Source of the DNA: Brienomyrus brachyistius
Lineage: Eukaryota; Chordata; Actinopteri; Osteoglossiformes; Mormyridae
DNA: 64,000 bases
Assembly: GCF_023856365.1 (NCBI RefSeq)
Contig: NW_026042432.1
Span: 1 to 64,000, forward strand
Reading direction: 5' to 3'
How positions within the stretch are numbered: position 1 is the stretch's first letter; every line of letters begins with the position of its first letter. Shown in pieces: positions 57,401 to 64,000 of the stretch. Under the pieces are notes generated by a model. The model was not told the origin of the DNA. It ran no database searches and saw only the letters and a program-made list of their open reading frames with translations. The translations under genes were made by a program, and so were the position numbers.

Positions 57401-57806
57401 GACGCGGCTCCATGGACAGATAAGCTTGGGGGGGGGGAAATGGAAAAAAAAGAATGGAGGAGGAAAAAAAGCGCTTGCCTGCCATAAAGGCGTTTAGCAG
57501 CGTTACACACCATGAGTGACCGTAGCAGGACCTTTAGCGATCGCTTAGTGTCCGGCGTGCTGCTTTACACACTCGCTCGCCAGGCTGCTCATCGCCAACA
57601 TGGCTGCCTAGCAGAGACCTAAAAAAAGGAGAAATAACCTACGCCGCGTCTTTGTTTCACCTCTTTAACCCTAAACTACTGCGCAAAACGCACGCAAAGC
57701 CGTTTCGGGGGAGAAAAAAAAGGGAAAAGCACGACAGTCTTTGCAAATTCAGAAATCGACTTACGTGACGGCAGGCGCTTGGGCTGCTCCTGCTTCCTCC
57801 GGGCAT
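29165..57806 (-). CDS. znf827: ZNF827, NuRD-associated C2H2 zinc-finger protein (13 coding exons seen)
   Basis: The exons, from the start, are 57765-57806, 47747-48958, 46055-46228, 45187-45590, 40644-40889, 39924-39978, 39759-39826, 37729-37866, 36961-37132, 36541-36707, 32894-33103, 32092-32269 and 29165-29978. Splice phases agree throughout. About 1293 residues are expected (human 1081). ZNF827 is nuclear; in human cells it recruits NuRD through an N-terminal RRKQ motif, including to ALT telomeres. About 14 C2H2 fingers are present: three after the N-terminal region, four in the middle and seven at the C-terminus. Lys-rich SUMO-type sites (VKEE, VKSEP, IKQEP) lie between clusters. About ten single-base frame breaks affect only the first four exons. 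Because splice sites and protein similarity persist, sequence error is likelier than a pseudogene. One or more exons may be missing in the 500-N gap. Confidence 0.93.
29979..32091 (-). other. znf827: ZNF827 intron 12
   Basis: It has no exon. It contains a C-rich stretch at 30340-30390, a G run at about 30497-30512, a short CA repeat and the 36-bp minisatellite at 31525-31812. Confidence 0.7.
31525..31812. repeat. 36-bp minisatellite, about seven diverged copies
   Basis: The unit contains ACATTCCTTATATGGCATGC and TGAGAAATGGGCGGGG. Copies differ by several bases and one is shortened, so this is an older array than the 23-bp one nearby. Confidence 0.9.
32092..32269 (-). CDS. znf827: ZNF827 exon 12 (fingers 8 and 9)
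   Basis: It encodes FECVFCNFVCKTRTMYERHL and FECDICHKFMKTPEQLLEHK, two C2H2 fingers almost identical to the human ones, ending HTVPTGGL. The donor is CTCAA|GTAAGG and the acceptor ends GACGTAG. Confidence 0.96.
32701..32893 (-). repeat. znf827: 23-bp minisatellite, nine copies of the exon-11 splice donor
   Basis: On the minus strand each unit reads GTATGGGGTGGGGCTTAG plus RCAAG. The real donor of exon 11 (G at 32893) starts the array. Eight further AAG|GTATGGGG sites recur every 23 bases, down to 32709. Only A/G at one position varies among units. Confidence 0.93.
32894..33103 (-). CDS. znf827: ZNF827 exon 11 (Ser-rich linker)
   Basis: It encodes a Ser-rich linker with SSSLSALSDSVNSSESSD, aligned to human SSSLSALSDSANSKDDSD, and ends AEDKSEKG. 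The donor AAAG|GTATGG is the first unit of a 23-bp tandem array that continues into the intron. Confidence 0.93.
34558..34960. mobile_element. Possible hAT transposon remnant
   Basis: CAGGGGTTAGCAACCCAGCT followed by GAGGAGCCACG resembles the left end of a common vertebrate hAT family (CAGGGGTCGGCAACCC type). No transposase frame survives and the right end was not identified. Confidence 0.3.
35316..36022. mobile_element. Tc1/mariner (Tigger-like) element remnant
   Basis: The right end, read inward on the minus strand, is CAGTGGAAACCACTTATAGT followed by GATCACATCTGGG, flanked by TA at 36021-36022. The left side repeats TTATAGTGATCA twice near 35321-35345 but lacks the outer tip. No transposase is seen, so this would be a decayed non-autonomous copy. 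Confidence 0.4.
36541..36707 (-). CDS. znf827: ZNF827 exon 10 (fingers 6 and 7)
   Basis: It encodes CHVCGFHTDHNAHFVSHMSL then CCGTCDFVCNEEADMKAHIS, ending SAGHAG. It aligns with human CHVCGFETELNVQFVSHMSL. The acceptor is CCACAG and the donor GCAG|GTGGGC. Confidence 0.95.
36961..37132 (-). CDS. znf827: ZNF827 exon 9 (finger 5)
   Basis: It encodes DERKYKCHLCPYAAKCRANL and NQHLTIHSVKLVSTD, then CPYYYS leading into the next finger. The acceptor is TGGCAG and the donor ACAG|GTGGGT. Confidence 0.95.
37729..37866 (-). CDS. znf827: ZNF827 exon 8 (finger 4)
   Basis: It encodes EQLYPCTVCGKVFGRQQTLS followed by RHLSLHT, a finger conserved with human. The acceptor is CTTCTAG and the donor ACAG|GTGAGA; both ends are phase 1. 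Confidence 0.95.
37867..39758 (-). other. znf827: ZNF827 intron 7
   Basis: GC-rich sequence with no additional exon detected between finger-4 exon 8 and exon 7. Open frames here on both strands lack recognisable content. Confidence 0.6.
39759..39826 (-). CDS. znf827: ZNF827 exon 7 (small linker exon)
   Basis: A 68-nt exon encoding STSYLGDCFRQSPFNSCSKD and PVT, matching human FRQSPFTSNSKD. The acceptor is TTCACAG and the donor ACCG|GTGAGG. Confidence 0.9.
39924..39978 (-). CDS. znf827: ZNF827 exon 6 (55-nt micro-exon)
   Basis: A 55-nt exon encoding EKVSKANDQKDVTMLGMN, aligned to human EKVSKEHNHTKENTIR. The acceptor is GTAACAG and the donor ACAG|GTTAGT. Phase 1 in and phase 2 out agree with both neighbours. 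Confidence 0.9.
40644..40889 (-). CDS. znf827: ZNF827 exon 5 (SUMO-type motif and DISVKMASELL module)
   Basis: It encodes ESNKEASMRQVVVKSEPMEV, a PsiKxE sumoylation-type site, a Pro-rich stretch, and the module LFSQDISVKMASELLFKLS at its end. It is 246 nt with phase 1 at both ends. The donor is TCAG|GTAAGA. Confidence 0.94.
40890..45186 (-). other. znf827: ZNF827 intron 4 including a CpG-rich segment and the gap
   Basis: No exon is seen in the readable parts. From about 41.7 to 42.63 kb the sequence is GC- and CpG-rich with a GGGGCGGGGGC box near 41924 and long AG-rich runs. The human gene has a further exon with a third DVSVKAASELLMKLS module in this place; it could lie within the unread gap. 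Confidence 0.6.
42635..43134. other. Assembly gap, exactly 500 N
   Basis: A run of exactly 500 N, the usual placeholder for a gap of unknown size joining two contigs. It is flanked by CpG-rich sequence on the left. Confidence 0.98.
45187..45590 (-). CDS. znf827: ZNF827 exon 4 (finger 3, SUMO-type motifs), two frame breaks
   Basis: It starts VHQHQDRGETFHCELCPFTS (finger 3), then VKEE and VKEEPQE motifs, and ends LFSPDISTKTATDLLMKIS. These three parts lie in three different frames. One base appears to be missing in the G5 at 45477-45481 and one in the G7 at 45285-45291 (plus-strand runs). Adding both gives the length that the flanking phases require. Confidence 0.88.
45805..45965. mobile_element. 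hAT-like end and tRNA-SINE head fragments
   Basis: CAGGGGTCTCCAACCCCATT then CTAGAGAGCTACTGT resembles a common fish hAT-type element end. Adjacent on the minus strand, GTAGCTCAGGAAGCTGGGTG and GGTTGTGATTTTGAATCCC resemble A and B boxes of a tRNA-derived SINE. Both are partial. They lie in the short intron between ZNF827 exons 3 and 4. Confidence 0.45.
46055..46228 (-). CDS. znf827: ZNF827 exon 3 (fingers 1 and 2), one frame break
   Basis: It encodes GKPFQCPVCGLVIKRKSYWK and HQCPLCPFRCARK, then the continuation DNLKSHMK is in another frame. One extra base lies near 46078-46082 (CCTTT on the plus strand). The acceptor is TCCACAG and the donor AAG|GTACAG. Confidence 0.9.
46532..46620 (-). mobile_element. 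tRNA-like SINE fragment, minus strand
   Basis: On the minus strand GTGGGGCAGTGTAGGGGTCC and CAGGTTGCGGGTTCGGACCC give an A-box-like and a clear B-box-like element spaced as in tRNA-derived SINEs. It is in ZNF827 intron 46229-47746, where no exon is seen. Confidence 0.5.
47747..48958 (-). CDS. znf827: ZNF827 exon 2 (large N-terminal exon), at least six frame breaks
   Basis: Similarity to the human N-terminal exon continues from end to end but hops frames: SESSYGDVQ, then LDLLGLEGD, KPLSSNLRRLLEVG, PPSHHAQLSALARKLA, SLSPDSAIQKLKAAANAVLQ, SASSTLAALSKKVSER and SSAALLKEVAARAAG, VDLLLPSTPKGR. Breaks fall near 48770, 48645-48665, 48563-48571, 48423-48430, 48222-48250 and 48010-48036. The net shift is zero. 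A run of about 20 Ser follows the LQDK segment. Acceptor CCGCAG and donor GGAG|GTATCG are intact. Confidence 0.88.
48165..48225 (-). repeat. znf827: Poly-Ser coding tract in ZNF827 exon 2
   Basis: About 20 consecutive Ser codons (TCC, TCT, TCA, TCG mixed) lie between the LQDK and VRFDAF segments. The human protein has no such tract at this place as far as I recall, so it looks lineage-specific. Confidence 0.7.
48959..57764 (-). other. znf827: ZNF827 intron 1 (8.8 kb)
   Basis: No coding exon was recognised. The region holds CA repeats (50911-50977), a 31-C run (51425-51455), other G/C runs, a 23-bp direct duplication at 53166-53216, and a SINE 3' fragment with CCATCCATCCATC near 55618. Base accuracy right of the gap appears low, so small exons could be missed. 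Confidence 0.6.
51425..51455. repeat. Poly-C tract of 31
   Basis: The longest G/C homopolymer in the window, with 31 consecutive C. Confidence 0.9.
57765..57806 (-). CDS. znf827: ZNF827 exon 1 (start codon and NuRD-binding motif), one frame break
   Basis: The start ATG at 57806 is followed by a sequence that encodes RRKQEQPKRLPSH, but one base short of frame (CCC where CCCC is needed). The RRKQ segment is the FOG/SALL-type RBBP4/7-binding motif that recruits NuRD. The donor TCAC|GTAAGT is strong, and the split His codon matches the next exon. Alternatively, an in-frame ATG at 58101 could give an extended N-terminus, which seems less likely. Confidence 0.82.
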
Positions 57807-58150
57807 TTTCCCCCCTTTTTTCACATTCCTCCTCCTTGTTTAGGGATACGAAGAAAAGGGATTTTTTCCATTGAAATAGTAGGCGAGTGTGTGATGGCAG
57901 GGGCTCGCCGTGCACCTGGCTGTCCTCGGCTCGGAGCGTATTGTCGGTAGCGGGGACACGGGGGGGAGGCGGCGGCGGCGGTGGTGTTGTTGCCGTGTCT
58001 TGACTATGGCTGCTCTCTGTGCAAAGTGTGTGTCTCCGAGCCCTAACTAACACTAATGCGGGGATCAAAGGGCAGCAGCAGCGGAGCAGACACACACACA
58101 TACGCGCGCGCGCGCACACTCATGCACACACACAGGGGATCGGCTCGCGC
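57807..58150 (-). promoter_or_regulatory. znf827: Probable ZNF827 5' UTR and promoter
   Basis: This lies directly upstream of the ZNF827 start on the minus strand. It is GC-rich with a CGG/GGC-rich stretch near 57961-57985 and a CA/CG dinucleotide tract at about 58089-58136. No TATA box is evident. The transcription start is unknown. Confidence 0.4.
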
Positions 58151-61100
58151 AGCAGCACACGGCGAGCCCTCGAAGGGACACATAGGCTTTTAGGGTGTAT
58201 GCTGAATGCATGGATCCGATGGATATCTTTATCTGGCGTTACAGTTCTCCGTGTGCATATGTGCGTGTAATTATACAGGTAGCGTGCACACGCAAAAAAG
58301 AAAAAAATTCGTTCACGCTAAACCTGAAATGTAAATAATTCAGTTCTATTTTCACAAGCAGGACAACACCAAGCAATCGATTTTTAATTTTCTTTTGCAA
58401 AAATAGAGAAATTCGGTATTAATGTTAGTAGTATCAATTTTCCCTTAATAAAACTATAAATTAGTATAAAAGTAAACATTTTTTACACATTCTTGTCACT
58501 ATGGTGCAACAATTTATAATAGTTTAATATATTGTTTTTTTTTATTTTTTAAATAAAATTAAGCACGCATTTAGTTTAGCCGTGATGGTATCTATCAGAG
58601 CAGTCATTATTGGCTTCCTGTTGGGAATCTGTCGCGATATGTGTCATTAGGTATGTGTGCCCCCTCCCCTCGCACGCGCACACCTCAGTCACGGTATCAC
58701 TACATCTGCTTCTGGCTGTCCTGCTTTGACTCAGACCCAGGCGCAAGAAGCTCGTTATGGCAGCAATTAGCAAATGCCCTAATTACAGCTCTCGGCTGAC
58801 CACAGGTGACTGACACACAGTTTGTATATTCCTAATTAGAATACAAGACGAGCTGATTAACATCCGTATCCGATGCTAGTGAGCCCACGTATTGGGCTGC
58901 TGCGATACAAGCCTTAAATCTAAAGTTTATATATTTATTCAGACATCATTCACATGCTACATGACTGCAATAATTAAGACACAGAATACATGCGTGTCCT
59001 TTAATGTTTAATCACAGTACCTGTGCATGTTTGCATACGCAGTTAAATCTTTCACTGCATTTGCTGTAAAAAATATGAATAAACAAATATATTATCGAGA
59101 ACTCCAGAGCAGGATGCTGAGGTGATATTAATTAAAACAAGTCTGAATATTAATTACTACGGCTCATTAAGGACCCGAATGACTCTCAAGATTGTTCATA
59201 GTGCAAAGTCTGAACTTGCACTGTTAGCGAGGGTCTCGGTCATGGGGTGAGGATCTGCTCGTAGTTTGATGACGTGTTCGGTGCTTGTGGACGGGGCGTC
59301 GGGGAGCAGCTTGGGGGAAGCCTCTCGCTGGAACGTCACTCACTACAGAAGTATCTATAGATTTTATTGACCGCTTGATTTGAAAGGAAAACCGGGAGCT
59401 CGGTTTCACAGCCGTCTGCTCATGTTTGCCCAACAAATTGATGCCGGCGAAGGGTCACGTTGCTGGGTCTGATCGCCTGCCCGAGCCGACTGGGACCAGC
59501 AGCGCGGCTCCAGGGCATAGACAGGGTGCAATCCGCAGTAGCGTCCCTGGGCTCCCTCTCTCCTCTCCTCCACCTGCCGACGCCGCCCCAGCGCCAGGAC
59601 CAGGTGTTCCCAGCGCTCAGAGGGGAATTCCCCTAATCACTCTGTCTGCTCCATTTAGCATGTACCGTGTTTCTACCGCAGTAATTCTCAGCAGCTTAAA
59701 TGTTCCCCACAGCCAGGACACCTGGATGCGGGTGGGAGATTTCTTCAGAAACAATTCCGTCTATTCCATTCTAAATGGAAAAGTTCATTAACTTTCGTGT
59801 GATGTTAGATAACTTTTTTTTCTATTATCGCCCCTGTAATGCAAACTGTATAAGATCCTGTTCAGAAACCTCAAAAACCAAATGTCAACATCTTAAATCC
59901 TGTTGTTGTGTGGAGGCAAGTTTACAGAGTATTTATGTCATGGGGGGGAAGGCCAAGGTTTGTCCTATGACCCCCCCCCCTTTGCTGCCCCTTTGGATAC
60001 CAGGCTGCTGAGGTAATGTTTGCAGCAGGACGATTATATGATAGTCGTCATGGAAACGGAGCCGTGACCTCACACACCACTGCACCTAAAGGTCATTGTT
60101 CAGGCGTAAGGCTGGGCTGATGTGGTTTCCCGGCAACACTACAGATCCACGTATGTTTGAAAAACTCAGATAAAAACCTCCCGCTTTAGTTGTTTTCAGT
60201 TTTACTTTTCTCAAGACAGCTTTCCATCCTATATTTCAGCAGAATTGCATCCAATCAGAAATCCCATGCAATGTGTGGCTTCCTACTGCTAAAAATGACA
60301 ATATCTACAGGCAGAATCCAAGCCTTTACAATATACCCTATTTTCTTTTTTAAAGACACCAAAGAATATTTTTATTGTTTCAGCCTTTTGCAATATTAGT
60401 TCATGCCCTCAGTATCGATAATCCGTAGTTACCGTACTTAAAAGCATCTTCAGTGCTGTTAAAAATCTATAAAGATCAGATTTTGAAAAATGAGCAGAAT
60501 TCTTGTCTGTTTTCCCACGTGACCCACGGCTGCTGGCATTGGGGAATTCATCGTCTGGTCCATGATCCATGATTTTATATTTAGTGTTATTATCGCTTAT
60601 TAAAAAGCATCCGCATCTATGCAGACTCGGCTTGCGTCTGGTACATAAAATCCAGGCGCGTCAGTCTGAAGACAGAGATGATCCCTTACAATGATCCCTT
60701 ACGATGATCCCTTACGATGATCCCTTACGATGATCCTTTACGATGATCCCTTACGATGATCCCTTACGATGATCCTTTACGATGATCCCTTACGATGATC
60801 CCTTACGAGTTCTCTCGTCCAGAGGCGCCGTTCCTCACACCCTGTATGACGTCCTTCTGAAGTTAGTTTTCGCCCAGTGTCACCGTGCCCCTCCCCCACA
60901 TGCTAGAAGAAAAGGATTTTATTCAGATTTGCAGAATGATACAGAGTCATCCCCTCATGAAGTGAAGGCCCCACACTCAGAACAGTGACCACGGCGCTCC
61001 GTCCGTCGTTATTGGAATTGCAGGTTTTTTTTTTTTATTATTTAAAGCCGGAGATCAAGATAATAGACGGTTTTGTTCCACCTGTAACCTGTGACCGTGC

Positions 61101-64000
61101 GAGCAAAATAATTCAGGATATAAACAAACTGATATTCATTAGACAAATAATGAGCATAACCACATCTACAACACCATGATTGCACTGGTGTGCAAACCAT
61201 AAATGTTCGCTGAAGGTATGCATAGCGTAAGCTGAGGTATTGCAGGTTTTTTTCCAATTGTCCTACTCATTACCAGTTTGCTCCCATGACCTTGACATGG
61301 TTCAGTGCTTAGAAGATCGATGGTTGGATGGATTATCGGTTGGCTTTGAATTTAGTTGCAAGTTCCCATCAAAGATGGAAACAAGACATGATTTATCTTG
61401 ACCTCTGGCTCTACATCAGAAAAGCTTGCGATATGAGTGAGGGCGTGTACGCCGGTTAAAATTGTGAGTTGTTTTATGCATCATCAGCAGCATTTTGACT
61501 AAATATTAGTTGGGAGACCACGGCCGATGTGTGATGCCTTGCCGTGGATCTCAGTCGCATTAAATGGGGCGTTTGGGGAGCGAGGTTTCGGAAGGAGACA
61601 CCCCCGTGGGCAGATCAGATGCCCCTCTGTTCCCGCGGCCATTTCAGCCACCAACCATCACACCATTAACATAAACTCCTCGACCGTGTCCAGGACAGAA
61701 ATCAAGCACCTATATGCTGCTGGGAGAACGGAGGCCATCAGGAGATCAGTCATCAACGAGAGGGAAGGTGCACCATCCATCTTGCTGCTGGTAAAAGCCT
61801 TGCTGGATGGTCCATCCTAAGCCACTGGTGGAATTCTCAGACATCAGGAAGGACGACAGGTCAGACTGAGCTGCCTCAACGTTCTGATCGTCGTTAGAAA
61901 CAGCAGAGTGGTGAATGCGGAGATGGTGGCACTGGGGGGGGGGGGGGTTTGCATGCCTTGAATCCTGATGACACGATGAATTGGATATTGAAATGAGCTG
62001 TACGCTGGGGCTCCCGGCCTGAGTGCATCGGGGGGGAGAGAGCGATTAAATTAAGCCAATTTCATTAAATCGCCGTCTTGAGATGCCTTACAGATGCGTT
62101 CCGGAAGAGCCCGCCAAGATGTCTGCCAAGCAAATAAATAAGCAAATAAATAATCAAAAAATAAAAAATGGAAGCAGTAGCAAAGGTTTCTGCTTTGGGC
62201 TTCGGTGCGTCTCCGTGTTTGAGCTCTCAGGCCTTTTCTTTGTTCGGATTTGCCTTTTAAATGAAGAAGGTCAGACTGGACCCAGCAGGGGATCACGTTA
62301 CGTCAGGCCCAGGCGTTTGTTCCTTAATGAAGTATTTTAATTGCTGGGATTATTTGCTTAACTCTGGTGTATTTAACGGCGCTGCGGTCTCTATGTGTTT
62401 CATTTCTCATTCAGGCTTCCTCCCAAAAAAAAAATGGCAATGAACTGGCCAAGGGCACGAACGGGGAGCAAAATTAGTCACACTTATTTTATTTGCGGAC
62501 ATTTTTGTCCAAAGTCGGCGCACTCGGCGTCATAAGAGCGTTAAGTGACAGAGGTCAGTAGTACAAGCACGGGGTGACTAAGCGGGGTGTCAGATCATTA
62601 CAAGCCTGTGGCTACCTGTATGTTGCCTCTTCGGATAAACAATAAAATTAACCTCAGCTGTCACGTCCAGCCTTATTACGGAGGGCCGTCCTCGGCCCGG
62701 CGGCGAGGTGGATGGCTTCCATCTTGGCATGTGACGGCAGAACAATCGCTGAACAGACCGAATGCTAACGGGAGGAAGCTGGAGCTGCTTTGCCAAGTGG
62801 CCTTGAGCGTCTGACGGGGGGGGGGGGGGGGGGGGGGGAGGAGGGGGGACAGGGATGGGGGAGAAGACAGCTAATAAACGGGCTGACAAGCTCCGGTGTC
62901 ACGGCCCTGCGGGGGGAGCCAGTGCTTTTAGCCGGGGCCGTGGGACATGCAGCCGAGAGGGGAGGGCCCGCGTCACTGTCTGCCCCCTCCCCCCACCCTA
63001 GGGTAACCCAGAAGGGGGGGGGGTGTTCACCCAGTGACCTCTGTCAGGCGCTGATCCTACAGCCGGGACTGTACAGATTATAAACACGGGCTTGGACATG
63101 AACTAGCAGGAGAGCGACCAGCCAGCCCGCCGCCCCTGGCTTGCCATTCCTCTCTCTGTTTTCTGACACTGATTCATCGCTGCCCTTCCCGGCCGCCTTT
63201 GTTCCTTTCCGCCTCCTTCTCCCCCCGACCCAGAGACCCAATAAGGGAAACCTTCGGGTGTCGACCTTATCGGCTCGAGGTCAGTGCCGGGTCGGGTTTC
63301 TGTTGCTAGGTTACTATCAGATAACCAGGGCCTGTGTCCTGAACTGCAGTGCTGTGCCACGTGGAGCCGGTCATGTAATCTCATTCATTTTCAGGCATTT
63401 GCCTGCCGGTTGGAAAGGTTATCTCCCGCAAGCCGCCATAATGTAACAAATTAAAATATAGAGCTGGCTGAGCCGAGTCCTGGCATGGCCGTCCGTCAGC
63501 TCCGATTACACCGGTACCCGCCCCCGCCGCTGGGATGGATCCTCCCCCAGGGATGAGGCTGCCATGGACCCCATTTAAATAAACACATAACGGAACTGTT
63601 CATTCCTCACACATAGTAACTTTGCATCTGTGAACACAATGCTGTGTGTTATATTCGATTAGATTCCATCCATCCATCCATCCCTCATCACTTAGCTAGT
63701 ATGGTTTGAGCCTGAATCCTATCCCAGGAGGCAGGGGACTCCGTGGACGGGAAGGAATCTTGCATCAGCATATTGGGGGGGGGGGCACCTTCAGCACAGG
63801 GCTGCAGTCAGACCAGGCAACGAGGCGCAGGGAGGTCACTACAACTGTCACGCTATAACACTAATAATACCACTATATGACATACTGTAATACTGCAATA
63901 TTAATATATTTCTATCAGCATTATAATGCGTGTGGCTGTATCTTTGAAGTCTAAAATGCGGATTCCAGTGATTCTTTACTCAGACTTAAGCGGTAAATTA
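58151..64000. other. Upstream region of ZNF827 with no recognised gene
   Basis: AT-rich sequence. LSM6, which neighbours ZNF827 in human, was looked for and not recognised. The region contains a 13-bp array (60677-60809), G runs (61926-61939, 62817-62838) and a GGAT-type SINE tail near 63667-63690. Confidence 0.5.
60677..60809. repeat. 13-bp tandem repeat (GATGATCCCTTAC), about ten copies
   Basis: About ten nearly perfect units of GATGATCCCTTAC with rare C-to-T or G-to-A changes. Confidence 0.92.

Noticed and set aside
57676..58119. Open frame on the minus strand that could extend ZNF827 upstream of its start
   Set aside because: The upstream part has low-complexity CA/CG-derived and Pro-rich content without similarity to ZNF827. 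The ATG at 57806 with one missing base fits the known MPRRKQ start better.
61527..61820. 97-residue plus-strand open frame upstream of ZNF827
   Set aside because: No recognisable domain, no splice context and no codon pattern of a gene. It could be a decayed repeat, but I could not identify it.

Overview
This window is vertebrate nuclear DNA, most likely from a teleost or other ray-finned fish. It carries three multi-exon genes that I recognise by protein similarity: SMAD1 (+ strand), MMAA (+ strand) and ZNF827 (- strand). SMAD1, MMAA and ZNF827 lie in this order in human 4q31, so the block looks like conserved synteny. The fish assignment is an inference. It rests on short introns (the SMAD1 coding region spans only 6.7 kb), SINE copies ending in GGAT repeats, Tol2-like hAT elements with CAGAGGTG ends, and abundant GT and poly-G/poly-C tracts.

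Layout: 1-2408 is the upstream intron or 5' flank of SMAD1. SMAD1 coding exons lie at 2567-9275, followed by a 3' UTR to about 10.77 kb. A CRE/ETS-type promoter at 11.94 kb precedes MMAA, whose non-coding exon 1 ends at 12136 and whose coding exons run from 12487 to 16466. From 16.5 to 25.6 kb I see no gene, only simple repeats and SINE pieces. ZNF827 then occupies 29165-57806 on the minus strand, with a probable 3' UTR reaching about 25.6 kb and a promoter/5' UTR near 57.8-58.15 kb. The remaining 6 kb has no recognisable gene. A run of exactly 500 N (42635-43134) is an assembly gap inside a ZNF827 intron.

The three genes are not an operon; they are neighbours with separate roles. SMAD1 is the BMP-receptor-activated transcription factor. 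MMAA is the mitochondrial GTPase chaperone of methylmalonyl-CoA mutase. ZNF827 is a C2H2 zinc-finger protein with an N-terminal NuRD-recruiting motif.

All 17 coding exons and exon parts left of the gap (SMAD1, MMAA and the 3' nine exons of ZNF827, about 4.6 kb) are in frame with correct splice phases. All four ZNF827 coding exons right of the gap carry single-base frame breaks, about ten in 1.8 kb, mostly in G/C runs. I read this as lower base accuracy of the right-hand contig rather than gene death. The most interesting sequence feature is a 23-bp minisatellite in ZNF827. It consists of nine tandem copies of the exon-11 5' splice site, with the real donor as its last unit. I found no previously undescribed gene system.
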